Source: Gammaproteobacteria bacterium
GTDB taxonomy: Bacteria; Pseudomonadota; Gammaproteobacteria; Pseudomonadales; Pseudomonadaceae
NCBI GenBank assembly: GCA_018827205.1
Contig: JAHJXZ010000266.1
Span: forward strand, 1-56,860
Direction: 5' to 3'
Length of the DNA stretch: 56,860 nt
Below, one piece after another: positions 33,201 through 43,100 of this stretch (position 1 is the stretch's first letter; every line of letters starts with the position of its first letter). The notes under the pieces are model-generated. The model was given only the letters and a program-made list of their open reading frames with translations. It ran no database searches and was not told the origin of the DNA. A program made the position numbers and the translations under genes.

Positions 33201-35344
33201 CCGGGGGTGGTTTTGACTTAGTGTTGGGGAATCCGCCTTGGCTCAGGGTCGAATGGAAAGAAGCCGGTGTTCTAGGCGAAGCTAATCCTCTATTTGCCAT
33301 TCGTAAGCTTTCCGCCACCGTACTAACCCGCGAGCGTAGCCGGATTTTTGCAGCATTACCGCGCCTTCAAGGAGATTGGACGGCCGAGCTAGAGGAGGCA
33401 GAGGCTACTAAAAAATTTCTTAGCAGCTATCAAAACTACCCTCTACTTAAAGGTATGAAAACCAACCTTTACAAGTGTTTTATACCGTTGAGTTGGCTGT
33501 TGGCGGGGCGGGCTGGTGTTACGGGATTTCTTCATCCCGAAGGACCATACGAGGATCCAGAAGGTGGTGCATTGCGTAAAGTCTTATATTCCCGCCTTCG
33601 CGCACGCTTTCAGTTCGTTAATGAAATGTTGCTATTTCCTGAGGTTGATAATCACACGCGTTATAGTATTAATATTTATGGTCCGCTAAGAAATATTGCT
33701 GAATTTGATCAGATAAGTAATTTGTTTCAACCATTTACTGTAGATGAATGTTATGCCCATGATGGGGTGGGTGGTGTTGCTGGTTACAAAACGGAGGAGG
33801 GTAAATGGAATACTCGTGGGCATCATGATCGAATAGTTCTTGTTACTGAAAGTCAGCTGAAAATATACGCTCAGCTATACGATGAAAGTGGTGTATCTCC
33901 GCTTCAAGCACGACTGCCTGCGATACACTTGGGGGCTTTAAGTAATGTGCTAAAAAAGTTTGCTATTTACCCGCGTAAGTTGGCTGACTTAAATGGTGAC
34001 TATTTTAGTACTCAACACTGGAATGAGAAGTTATCTCAAGACGATGGCAGTATTATTCGGCGATTAGAAAGTGACCGCTGTTTTTTCACAAGCGCTGAGA
34101 GTTGGGTGCTATCTGGCCCTCATTTTTTTGTGGCTAATCCGTTTAACAAAAACCCTAAACAGATTTGCTCTTCCAATAAGCACTACAGTCAAATTGATTT
34201 AGAGCTTATTTCCGATGACTATTTGCCACTTGCCAACTATCGGCCGATGAGTGATCGCGGCGAGTACTTGCGTCGTACGCCATCCGTCAGCTGGAGCGAG
34301 TTGGAACCGATTAGGGTGCAATGGGAGTATCTGACTTCTCTGGAGCGGGAAAGCATATCTAACGGTAGGCCTGGCGAGCACTACCAGGTCGAGCGCTCTC
34401 GTGTGAGGAAGGTGACGGAGTATTTCCGTTTGGTGAACAGGGAAATGATTGGGCCAGGCTCTGAGCGAACTATGATCTCAGCATTGGTTCCGCCGGGGGT
34501 TTCGCATGTACATACCGTGCTGGCCAACGCATTCAGATCAACTCAAGAAATGGTTTGGTTCTTGGCGTTCACTCAGTCGATTCCAGTTGATTTTATGGTT
34601 AAAAGCACAGGTTCTGGTCATGCCAATATTTCACTACTAGCTCAGTTACCAACCGCTCATGATGGGTTGCCGTCAACTCAATTAAGTCAGCTATCCATGC
34701 GAGTACTAGCGCTTAACTGTCTAACTAGCCATTACGCTCCACTATGGGCCGAAGTCTTTGATCCAGTATTCATCCAACAAAGCTGGAGCCATCCCGAAAA
34801 CCTCCGCCTGCCGCAAGGATTCTTCGCTGCTCTAACGCCTGAGTGGCAACGCAATTGCGCCCTGCGCAGCGACTATGCCCGCCGTATGGCGTTAGTGGAA
34901 ATCGATGTGCTGGTAGCCCAAGCACTCAAGCTGACCCTAGAAGAGCTGATTTTGATCTACCGCGTGCAGTTCCCGGTGATGCAAGGTTACGAGCGTGATA
35001 CTTGGTACGACATCAATGGCCGTATCGTCTTCACCAACTCCAAGGGCCTGGTCGGTGTCGGCCTGCCGCGCAAACTCGGCAAAAAAGTTCAGCCCGTCAC
35101 CCTGACCTTGCCCAACGGCACCAGCCGCAGCGGAGCTTACGGCTGGGACGAAATCCGCCAGCTACAAGAGGCCGGCCAGCTGCCCGACGGCAGCATCGTC
35201 AGCCATAGCGTTCTAAACGACACGCTGCCTACAGGCCCCTTTATGCAAGAGCGCCAATACATCGCGCCCTTTGCCCTGGCCAACCGCGAAGCCGACTACC
35301 GCATCGCCTGGGCGTTTTTCGCCAATCAGGCCGAGGGCAACTGA
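30212..35344 (+). CDS. giant N6-adenine methyltransferase, DrmMI-like (1710 aa)
   Basis: The class I methylase core has motif I VVEPAMGSAAF (about 597-607), the GVDLNPIAVELAEVSLWLN block (about 652-670) and motif IV NPPW (about 1006-1009), the gamma-class N6-adenine signature. A long N-terminal region (about 1-560) looks like the Eco57I/YeeA-type restriction-modification scaffold, and it contains an acidic linker (DDDDDSEADYGE). About residues 1030-1515 form a probable target-recognition domain. Its DNA (33300-34760) is clearly more AT-rich than both flanks. In class 1 DISARM this enzyme marks host DNA. The ATG at 30212 has an AAGGA site; a longer in-frame start at 30116 overlaps the helicase gene. 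Confidence 0.85.
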   Translation: MSVAETVQSFVGIANENEFYSHHYLAEVFKDDIGEQLKQWQAAEDAAPERKAPPHLLRSAARSWFAARAQLRSLREPQATWQAYSKLHRELFSALGYQPSPAQWEGVTGLPVPVWQVIRDSQHAAKLLIVPAFNPDQRDEDPLEHNLKPLHYQGIPVPKALADLSMAEVISEAVFAAEQPPRFVLLIGLDQWLLLDRFKWPNNRVLRFDWAEILDRKELPTLQASAALLHCQSLAPESGNSLLDSLEENAHKHAFAVSDDLKYALREAIELIGNEALAQLNQRAQDASKSIHSGAHQVDPDQLSLECLRMVYRLLFLFYIEARPDLGYVPINSEDYLKGYSLESLRDLEMTPLHSPQAREGQYFDTSLRQLFKLIAEGTHFESQHSLTAGTVQDAFVLAPLDSRLFDPDSTQLLNKVCLPNWVWQEVIRKMSWSPAKGKRRPGRVSYQLLSINQLGAVYEALLSYRGFFAKEDLYEVQPAPKKKTKAADDDDDSEADYGEQAASEQGGSTDVMDSAWFVPASRIGDYLDSEKVFDTVNGKRTLRKYPKGQFIYRLAGRDREKSASYYTPQVLTRCLVKYALKELLVDKTADDILTLRVVEPAMGSAAFLNEAVNQLSEAYLERKQAELKQRIPHEDYTRELQKVRMYLADRNVFGVDLNPIAVELAEVSLWLNAIYGEPTHDKAGNKLPPQPARVPWFGYQLFPGNSLIGARAEVYSSSCLIKKCPQLWYQQAPRRLDVSAPQRKADEVYHFLLPDPGMAAYKNTVAKELYPADFEHLKAWRKRFNAPLEDHEIARLQQLSKQVDGLWQQHREWLAAERNATEDPLAIWPHSEASASRSSRQEKEARRTRGLFNPDDDHATPYRRLKLVMDYWCALWFWPITHAQQLPEREQWWMELGAILEGSVVDLAPQGQFDLAPQAAEPVAQVIIPAMQGSLEGFDLQLPLSSSAAAPPLQDKYGQLRISRLREHFPRVVAVEAIANQRRFMHWELTFADVFAGGGFDLVLGNPPWLRVEWKEAGVLGEANPLFAIRKLSATVLTRERSRIFAALPRLQGDWTAELEEAEATKKFLSSYQNYPLLKGMKTNLYKCFIPLSWLLAGRAGVTGFLHPEGPYEDPEGGALRKVLYSRLRARFQFVNEMLLFPEVDNHTRYSINIYGPLRNIAEFDQISNLFQPFTVDECYAHDGVGGVAGYKTEEGKWNTRGHHDRIVLVTESQLKIYAQLYDESGVSPLQARLPAIHLGALSNVLKKFAIYPRKLADLNGDYFSTQHWNEKLSQDDGSIIRRLESDRCFFTSAESWVLSGPHFFVANPFNKNPKQICSSNKHYSQIDLELISDDYLPLANYRPMSDRGEYLRRTPSVSWSELEPIRVQWEYLTSLERESISNGRPGEHYQVERSRVRKVTEYFRLVNREMIGPGSERTMISALVPPGVSHVHTVLANAFRSTQEMVWFLAFTQSIPVDFMVKSTGSGHANISLLAQLPTAHDGLPSTQLSQLSMRVLALNCLTSHYAPLWAEVFDPVFIQQSWSHPENLRLPQGFFAALTPEWQRNCALRSDYARRMALVEIDVLVAQALKLTLEELILIYRVQFPVMQGYERDTWYDINGRIVFTNSKGLVGVGLPRKLGKKVQPVTLTLPNGTSRSGAYGWDEIRQLQEAGQLPDGSIVSHSVLNDTLPTGPFMQERQYIAPFALANREADYRIAWAFFANQAEGN

Positions 35345-35347
35345 CCC

Positions 35348-36094
35348 ATGCGCTATGGACAAGGAAGTCGACGTATCAGCCTGCCGGTGCAACGGGTTAA
35401 CGGGCAGTGGGAGTTTCTTTACGGCGGGGATGTACCGTTGCCCGATGGCACCATCGCGGAACTGGTGGTCGACAGCGGCGCGATTCGGGATCGCGATTTT
35501 CTCAAGCTGATCAGTCAGGAACTGGCGGTGCAGGTCTTGCCCCTGGGCACGCCCTTGTTGGTGGCGCTCAGTGATCAGAGCCATGGATGGCAACAAACCG
35601 CCGCGCATACCAGACCGGCTATTCCGTTGCAGTTTTTGCCACCCGGCAGCACACGGTTTGTCACGGTTCATATCGGGCCAAAGAGCAAACGCCAGAGCGA
35701 CTTGTTCGCCGCGGACGAAGGCGGCCTCTGGCTACGCCAGATTGGCTTGGATCGTTGTGAGTTGGAGTGCAGCCCAATCCTGATGCCTGAAGGTTCAAGT
35801 AAGCAGGTAGCGCAGAGCCCTAATCACGCCTTCACCATGCTCTCGGAGCAATACGAGCAGCACCGTCTTTCACACACCGGCAACGCCTACACCCAGTTCT
35901 TTTACCAGGAAGCCGACGGCCAATGGCTGCCGCTCTCGGTGTTACGCGACGGTATGTTCAAGCGCGCAGAAACCTCGCTCATTCACCGGGCCTGGCAACA
36001 GCTGGAAACCAAGCTCGGCTGGTGCCATATGCCGCCCAGCCCAAAAACAGCGGTGCCTAAGCGTAATAAACCGGAGGCCGATGCCGGCCAATAG
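35348..36094 (+). CDS. hypothetical protein (248 aa) of the DISARM-like operon
   Basis: Unrecognised. It begins three bases after the methylase stop, so it is certainly in the same transcript. The N-terminal 110 residues look beta-rich (RISLPVQRVNGQWEFLYGGD, then DGTIAELVVDSGAIRDRDFL). A middle region with RFVTVHIGPKSKRQS and a C-terminal helical part follow. No catalytic motif is visible. It could be a specificity or adaptor subunit for the methylase. That guess rests on position only. Confidence 0.6.
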   Translation: MRYGQGSRRISLPVQRVNGQWEFLYGGDVPLPDGTIAELVVDSGAIRDRDFLKLISQELAVQVLPLGTPLLVALSDQSHGWQQTAAHTRPAIPLQFLPPGSTRFVTVHIGPKSKRQSDLFAADEGGLWLRQIGLDRCELECSPILMPEGSSKQVAQSPNHAFTMLSEQYEQHRLSHTGNAYTQFFYQEADGQWLPLSVLRDGMFKRAETSLIHRAWQQLETKLGWCHMPPSPKTAVPKRNKPEADAGQ

Positions 36095-36191
36095 CGCAGT
36101 GTTAGTAGCTGTATTCGTGGGGTTGCAGCGGTTAACAGGTTGTTAATCAGCCAACTCGGTGCTGGTCACATTAGCAAGTAGGTGCAGTTTT

Positions 36192-36944
36192 ATGCCGCGT
36201 ACTCAAATCATCATCGAAGACCATGTAGTCCCTCAGCTGCTGACATCCGCCATTGAGGCGTATGAGATTCAGCATAAAGCGCACTTGAACGGCAAATCCC
36301 AAAAAGGCTTAGAAACCTATGGTTTGCTCTGGGGCTACTCGTTACCGGCACGCGGTGAAGATGTGCCCACTCGCTTGGTTGCGGTGTTAGCCACCGTGGA
36401 AACCTCGGCACTGCGCCATGAGGAATGGGTTGACCCAGATACTGAGTCGTTGCTTATGAAGCGCGATTTCTTTCGCGAATACTGGCCGCAACTGGAGCTG
36501 ATTGGCACCTTTCACTCGCACCCTTATGACACTTTGGCAAAGGTTAATGAGGCCAAAGGCTGGCGTGGTTCCTCAATCGATACTGATGGTAATGGGGACT
36601 TTGCTCACTGGCCGGCTATTCATGAGGGTGTCTGCAGCGATATGACTAAGCTGGCTCACTTAGTCATTGCTGTCACCGCATTAAGCCGCAAAGGCACCGC
36701 CTGGCCCGAGCGCTTGCCGGGCGGTGAGTCTCCTACTGGCTACGTGCTGTCGGCCGGAGCGCGCAAGCTTTGGATTAAAGGTTATTGCACAACTCGTATT
36801 GAAGAACCGCTTGAGGACGCAGGTGACGATAGCGATGAGTTGGACTGCGAAAGTGTTCACGTTACTTATGAGGTCGAAGAAAACATCTTCCTCCAGATCC
36901 CTTCATTGCAGCAGCGCTTTGCTGATGAGTATCTGCGCAAGTAG
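36192..36944 (+). CDS. JAB/MPN metalloprotease-like protein (250 aa)
   Basis: The sequence LIGTFHSHPYD (about residues 103-113) is the HxHP core of JAB/MPN (JAMM) metalloproteases, which remove ubiquitin-like or similar peptides. The expected later Ser and Asp may be in SSID, 16 residues after the second His. This is longer than the canonical seven-residue spacing, so the domain is divergent or carries an insert. The first 100 residues hold the usual beta-strand lead-in. The ATG at 36192 is preferred to the GTG at 36159. It is 98 bp downstream of the 248-aa gene. JAB proteins in defence islands often process a partner, but no ubiquitin-like partner is evident here. Confidence 0.7.
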   Translation: MPRTQIIIEDHVVPQLLTSAIEAYEIQHKAHLNGKSQKGLETYGLLWGYSLPARGEDVPTRLVAVLATVETSALRHEEWVDPDTESLLMKRDFFREYWPQLELIGTFHSHPYDTLAKVNEAKGWRGSSIDTDGNGDFAHWPAIHEGVCSDMTKLAHLVIAVTALSRKGTAWPERLPGGESPTGYVLSAGARKLWIKGYCTTRIEEPLEDAGDDSDELDCESVHVTYEVEENIFLQIPSLQQRFADEYLRK

Positions 36945-37041
36945 GCAGTGTGTTGGCGTGGCCGAGTGGGCTATCTAAAAGCGTGACAGTTCGCTCTAAA
37001 CGCGCCTGCCACATAGGCAGGCACCGCTAAAAACAGGGAGC

Positions 37042-38244
37042 ATGGGCATGATTGGATGGATTCAGCTGTCGCGCAGTGCCGTGGCCAGTGCTGAGCAAGC
37101 ACTAAAAGCTGACTCGCAGGGCGTGCGTGATGAAGTGGGCTTTTTAGCCTTGCATCAAGCTTTTTCAGATAGGTTTTTCCCCGGCACATCGGTATTGCAT
37201 ACGCGTCTGCGCTATGTGTTGTTTATCCCGTGGTTGATGGAGCGTGCGGGCGGTGATCCCGCGTTGTTGCGTAAATACGAGCTGGAGTTGACCAAGCAAT
37301 TGAAGGATTACCCCAAAGGTAATCAGGGTGTGATCGGCGCTACCGTTTGGCCGGATGAGCCAAGTCAAACACCCTCGATGGCGTATTGGTCGGCGCTGAA
37401 TCTTTGGGGCATCTTACGCCCGCGGGCTGATGGTGCTATGGCTTCGCGCCGGCAAACACTCAAGCGCATTGAAGCCATCCATCAGCAGTCTGCTGGCCGT
37501 CGACATGAGGTCGATGGCGAGCAGTTGTATGAACATGAGCCATCACCTTTTGCCCAATTACCTGCTCCGCCACTTGAATTACTGAAGGCTGGTGAGACGC
37601 TGGATTTTCGCTTGAGTAAAGATGAGCGTGCTTTCATGCGGCGTCAGCTTCTCGGGCTACGGCGCTCGCCAGAGTGTCCGGAGCAAAGTCTGTTGGCGCG
37701 TTTGGTCGAGGAGCGCTTGCCGGTAGCTGATATTGATACGCCGTGGGCAGACAGCATTCTGGCGGTGGCCTCGGAGGAGGATCGGCGGGCACTGCTGCTG
37801 GCAAAAAATATGTCTGCATTCGCGGGTATTGGTCGCGCCGTATATGCCGCTTTGGTCGAGCAACTGAAAGCCAATGGCAGTAGCGACTACCCGGTCCGCC
37901 ATCGTGATCACCTGGATGAGATGGTTACTGTGCATGGCAAAGCAGCGCGCGCCCTCGACATTGATCAACTCAAGGCACTGATCCCAGGCTTGTCGACTCA
38001 ACTGCTGGAAGTGCTTAACGTAACCCAGCAGTGGCTGAACTCGAAAACATCCGCCCTCACTGAGCTGCAGCCTATCTATGCAAATGCCGAGTCACTGCGT
38101 AAGGGGGCACGTGCGCGGCTGGCGAGCAGCTTAGCGGGGCAAAAGCGTCGTGCTGAGTGGGAGAGCGATGAGCATCCATTGGCTGAGCCGCTGCATTATC
38201 GCTGGCGCAATGTGCGTACGTTACTGACGGATCTAAGCGTATGA
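37042..38244 (+). CDS. DUF6361 family protein (400 aa)
   Basis: The N-terminus (IGWIQLSRSAVASAEQAL, then FPGTSVLHTRLRYVLFIPWL) has the pattern of the DUF6361 family: a GW start followed by an FPGTS...TR...LFIPWL block. No enzymatic role is known. A helical C-terminus (about 300-400) follows. A GGGAG site precedes the ATG at 37042. Its stop overlaps the start of the PLD gene as ATGA, so the two are translationally coupled and likely form a complex. The family recurs beside PLD and helicase genes in defence-like loci. Confidence 0.75.
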   Translation: MGMIGWIQLSRSAVASAEQALKADSQGVRDEVGFLALHQAFSDRFFPGTSVLHTRLRYVLFIPWLMERAGGDPALLRKYELELTKQLKDYPKGNQGVIGATVWPDEPSQTPSMAYWSALNLWGILRPRADGAMASRRQTLKRIEAIHQQSAGRRHEVDGEQLYEHEPSPFAQLPAPPLELLKAGETLDFRLSKDERAFMRRQLLGLRRSPECPEQSLLARLVEERLPVADIDTPWADSILAVASEEDRRALLLAKNMSAFAGIGRAVYAALVEQLKANGSSDYPVRHRDHLDEMVTVHGKAARALDIDQLKALIPGLSTQLLEVLNVTQQWLNSKTSALTELQPIYANAESLRKGARARLASSLAGQKRRAEWESDEHPLAEPLHYRWRNVRTLLTDLSV

Positions 38245-40109
38245 GCAATCACCTGTCCCACTTGGCTGTACTCGATCATTTGCGCCCTCCGCCCGGTTGG
38301 CGTACCGATGTTGCCGTGCTATCGACCTACTCTGCGCATACCTCGGTATTGGCGGCGGCACTCCTGGCGCTGGCTGGGCAAGATGATGAGTCCGCCTCCG
38401 GCACCCGTATTGGCTTGGTGCGTGCGTTAAGTGAATTACGCGGCAAGGTACATTTTGTTGTGCAAAGTGGACGTTTGACTCTGCCTGCCAACCCCGCGCC
38501 GGTAGTAGCGTTACTCGACCGTTATATCGTTCAAGCGCCTTTTGATGAAGGCTCTGAAGGAATGCACAAAGGCAAGTCCTGGCACGCCAAGTTTGCTCTG
38601 GTACGTCATGTCTCTGTGGCTGATCCAGAGGCCGGCGAGCGTTGGGTGTTTATGCTGGGGAGTCGCAATCTAACCCTGGATATGTCCTGGGATCTTGGCT
38701 TGGTACTGAAGGCCGGGAGCGACACTGGAGTTGACGGTAAAACAGCTGCGCAATTAATTGCCGGGGTTGGACCGTTGGCTGCCTCGCTGGCCAAATTGTT
38801 TCCTGCACTCAAGCATTGGTCTGCCTTCGCCGGTGCATTAGGCAAGGCTCAATGGCAGGTGCCACTGGGTATGACGGTGGCGCAGATCAACCTGATGTTG
38901 CCTGATGACGTTGGCCGCAGGATGCCTGAGGCTCCCAAAGATATAAGCCGGGTACTGGCCGTTTCTCCCTTTTTGGATAGCACGGCAGTGGCCACTCTGG
39001 CTCACTGGGGTAGTGATAAAACACAGCGTGAGTTGTTATCGATACGCCCTGAGCTGGCCAAGCTTGCTGGGCAGTCGGGTAAAGCACTCGAGGCTTATGG
39101 CTCGTTGCTCGTGCTGCCAGAGGCAGTCATAGATAACCGCCCTGACAACGCTATAGCTGCCGACGATGAAAAAGTTGCCGCCGACCAGACGGGGCTGCAC
39201 GCCAAATTTATTTATGTCGAGCATGCTGCGGGCAGCACCTTGTGGCTCGGTAGCGCGAACCTCACTAACCGCGCGTGGAACAGAAATGCTGAGTGCTACG
39301 CCTGCGTGGATATCAAGGATGCACACAGTGAAGCCAGCAAAATACTGTTGGCCGGATTGAATGCTTTTATCGAAATGGCCCAGCCAGTAACACCGAGTGA
39401 GTTGCAAGAAGACGCTGCAGACGAAACGCCGGCAATGCGCTTGTCTAGCGCACGTGTACGCGTGGCTGCTCGCTTGGCGGGCGCTGTGCAAAAGACTGTA
39501 GAAGGCGTTGCAACTGTCCAGGCTGACGGTTTACCTCACCCAGTTGATGAGGAGATAGAGCTGTTCTGCGGCCGGTTAATGGGGGCGCCAATGCTATGGC
39601 CTCGTAACACCTCGGCGTTGAGTCTGGCGCACGCAGAAAACCTAGATACCGATTCTGACTGTATGCGTGTAAGCCTGGTTTTGGGCGCAGAGCGGGTTGA
39701 GTGGGTACAGGTGGTGGTATGGAATCCACCCTTGAATATGTCCCGTGATGAGGCCGTACTGAGTGACTATTTAGGGCCTAGGCAGATGCTTGCATGGATC
39801 CACGATGTTCTAACCGGATATGCCAATGGTGATGACGGTGGGGCTTGGGATGAGCCTATGCATGCTACCAAGTCGACTGCGCGCAAAGCCCTTGCCATTG
39901 GCTTGCCGAGCATGGAGCAAGCCCTGCGTCTGTGGTTGAAGGATCGTACGAAGTTGGACGAAGTGGACCGTATTCTGGCTATTTGGCAGAAGCGGCGCGC
40001 TACGTCGGTTGTAGATCCCGAAATGGAAAAACATTTGCTGCAGTTCACTAAAACCTGGGGTGCGTTACGCAAGGGATTGGCGATGCATAAGCGTCTGGGT
40101 AAATCATGA
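38241..40109 (+). CDS. two-HKD phospholipase D-like protein, DrmC-type (622 aa)
   Basis: Two HxK motifs with downstream GSxN are visible: HAKFALV with GSRNLT near residues 114-140, and HAKFIYV with GSANLT near 319-345. PLD-superfamily proteins with two HKD motifs include nucleases, and DISARM DrmC is of this type. The remaining C-terminal half (about 400-622) is unrecognised. It starts with an ATGA overlap to the DUF6361 gene and ends with an ATGA overlap to the next helicase. It probably cleaves nucleic acid or phosphodiester substrates within the complex. Confidence 0.8.
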   Translation: MSNHLSHLAVLDHLRPPPGWRTDVAVLSTYSAHTSVLAAALLALAGQDDESASGTRIGLVRALSELRGKVHFVVQSGRLTLPANPAPVVALLDRYIVQAPFDEGSEGMHKGKSWHAKFALVRHVSVADPEAGERWVFMLGSRNLTLDMSWDLGLVLKAGSDTGVDGKTAAQLIAGVGPLAASLAKLFPALKHWSAFAGALGKAQWQVPLGMTVAQINLMLPDDVGRRMPEAPKDISRVLAVSPFLDSTAVATLAHWGSDKTQRELLSIRPELAKLAGQSGKALEAYGSLLVLPEAVIDNRPDNAIAADDEKVAADQTGLHAKFIYVEHAAGSTLWLGSANLTNRAWNRNAECYACVDIKDAHSEASKILLAGLNAFIEMAQPVTPSELQEDAADETPAMRLSSARVRVAARLAGAVQKTVEGVATVQADGLPHPVDEEIELFCGRLMGAPMLWPRNTSALSLAHAENLDTDSDCMRVSLVLGAERVEWVQVVVWNPPLNMSRDEAVLSDYLGPRQMLAWIHDVLTGYANGDDGGAWDEPMHATKSTARKALAIGLPSMEQALRLWLKDRTKLDEVDRILAIWQKRRATSVVDPEMEKHLLQFTKTWGALRKGLAMHKRLGKS

Positions 40110-43100
40110 GTATCGAAGCAAAACCGTTCCAGCTGGCCACCATTGCCGCGGCGGTTAAAACGTTAAAGAAAACGTCAGGACCTCGCCGCTTTCTGGTCGC
40201 CGACGAAGTGGGCCTGGGTAAAACAATCGTTGGCAGTGGGGTCATTCAGGGCTTAGCAAAAGCTCCGGCTGCCAGTGGCCAGCCGTTCTCCGTGCTTTAT
40301 GTGTGCTCGAACCTTGGTATTGCTAAGCAAAACATTGATCGTCTTTTAACTTTTTTGTCTGAGGATGAGCGCAAGAGCGCGATTGCTAGCGTTGACCGGC
40401 CAAGCCTACTAGCTACCAGAGCCAAGCCGAAACATAAGCACTATCACGTGTATTCGCTGACGCCTGCAACGGCAATCCCTACTCGTAAAGGTCAACGACA
40501 AGATGGCCGCATGGAGGAGCGTGCGTTGGCGCTGGTTCTATTGCAGCTGATTCTTCCGTCCGAGAATGAGTCAATCGAGCAAATATTTAGGGGGGCAGCT
40601 GGTGAGCCATCCTTCGATGGCTGGGTTCGTTATTACCGCCAGCAGTCGCTCACTGGCCAGCTGGGTGGGAATGAGTTTAGGCAGTTATTCCGTTCGGCAT
40701 TACGTGAGACTTTAGGCCTAAAGGCCGGGCAGCATTTGCCCGCACGAATTAACTCGATGCTGGCTGAAGACGTTCAGCATTCGGATTTGCTCGGCGCGGC
40801 GCGTACTGCACTTGCAATCGCAGGGTTACGAAGTATCAATCCGGGCTTGGTGATTTTTGATGAGTTCCAACGCTTCCGGGATTTGACTGATGAAGATGTC
40901 AGCGCTGTGGGTGACAGCAGTGAAGACACTGCGCGCCTGCGTGATCGTGCTGCGGCGCTGGTGCTAAAACAAATTCGCGGTAGCGCTGACGCGACGGGCC
41001 CGGCGCTATTGCTTCTATCCGCAACGCCGTATACGCCTTATCGAGGGCGAAGTGAGCCTGTGGGTGTCGGTGATGGCAATTCAAACCAAAGCTCAGATTT
41101 TTTTGATTTAGTCGGCTTTCTGGCAGGCAACGTCACTCATGCGAAAGAAGCTAAAAAATTATTCAGCGAGCTTAGCGAGGAACTGCGTAAGGGGCTCATT
41201 GATTCGGCCCGTGGCCAAGAGCTTCGACGTGCATTGATTAAGAAGTTGTCGCCGCTAATGTCACGGACCGAACGGCCGCAATTGCCGAGCACTGATGGTG
41301 CCGCCGCGGATGATGCGTCGGTTATCGATGCGGAGTTATTGCCTTGCGATATTGCCCAGTTCTGCCTGATGCAAGACAGCTTCAAACCTGAAGATTATCA
41401 GTGGATTTTGCCGTTATGGCAGTCAGTTCCATTGCCAATGCAGACACTGGGAAGTCGTTATTTGGCTTGGAGGCGCAGTGAGGCTCCGAAGCAGGCAGTG
41501 CTGACCAAGGGCAAAAGGAACAAATATAAATTGCCCGGGCAGTTACCTCATCCGGGCTTGAGAGCCCTAATGAATGCGATTTCTGGCCCGCAACTAACGC
41601 TGCCATGGACAGCTCCGTCATTGCCCTGGTGGCCATTGAGCGGCGGCTGGAAACCTACCGCCGGTGATAAGTCAGTAAACGGCAAACTGCTTGTTTTCAG
41701 TCGGTACCGAGCTGTACCAACAGCGCTTGCAGGGCTAATTAGTTATGCGACGGAGGCTCAGCTCAGTACATCAGTGAGCGGTGGCAGAGCGGGTAATTAT
41801 GAGCAGGCAAATAAAAGGCGCTGGCTGCAGGCTTCGGAAAAAAGATCGGGGCTGCTAGAGCTATTTCACCCTTCACCGTTTCTAGCCGATCTTGATCCGT
41901 TAAAGGCCCCGCTAGGAAATTTACGGAAGGTTAAGCAAGCGGTTGAGCAACAGCTGCGAAGCAAGCTCAAGCATCTAGGCGTTCGAGTAATAGCCGATGG
42001 CAAGCAAGTATCTCGTAAACCTTGGGAGTTGTTAGCGGCCATTGAGAGCAAGGCAGGTCTTTGGGACGGCTCGTTAGCCGCTTGGCAGTCGGTGGCTCCT
42101 CATTCTTTGAATGAGGAGCCTTCTGGTGCTCTTGACGCTATTTTGCAGAACTGGAGTAGTGCTGCTTCTAAGGACTGTAGCGTCATAACGGGCAAGGAAT
42201 TTTCAGCACTTGCTGCGTTAGCGCTCGACTCCCCAGGTATCGTGCTGTTGCGTGCGCTGAGTCGTCACTGGCCTGCCGCCAGTGAGCACCTGCCGCAGAT
42301 CGTGTCCGTTACTTGGGGGCGTTTACGCACCTATCTGGACAAGGCCTGGTTTTACTTGGCGCTTGCTGCGAAGGATGGCGGAGGCTACCCAGATGCTCTA
42401 AGAAGTGCAGTGCTCAATGGCAATCTTGAGTCGGTACTTGATGAGCACTTTTGGTATCTATCCACGGGCGGTTCAGGCGACTGGTCTGAGCTACTGAAAG
42501 ACTTTGAGGTTAGCTTAGGACTGCGTGATGCCAACGTAACGTTTCACGACGCAGCATCTGCTAATCATAGTGATGAGCAGGACGTACCTGCATTTACGCT
42601 TCGTTGTCATGTTGCGGTGCCTTTAACCGAGGGCCGCAGTAAAACCTCCCAGGTTGCTCCCGATGGAGTAGAGCAGGATGCCCCCATTCGCTCTGATGAG
42701 ATCAGGAAAGCCTTCAATAGCCCGTTTTGGCCCAATGTTTTAGTGACGACATCAATTGGCCAAGAGGGTATAGATCTGCACCCGTGGTGCAATGCGCTGG
42801 CACATTGGGATCTTGCCTCCAGTCCCGTTGCGCTGGAGCAGCGTGAAGGTAGGATCACTCGTTTCGCTAGCCTGTCTGTACGCAGAGCTATTGCACAAAA
42901 ATTAGCTATCGATATCGACTCAATTCCTGACGACGTTAGTCCGTGGTCCACGTTGGCCGGCCTTGCTGAAAAAACGCTAAGTAATGATTCCGGACTTTCG
43001 CCCTGGTGGGTTGTTGAGGGCGCGCGCTGCCATAAGTATTTTTTGGCGGTGCCTGGCAGTGAGCAAACTGAACGCTACGATGCGCTCGTTAGAGAACGAG

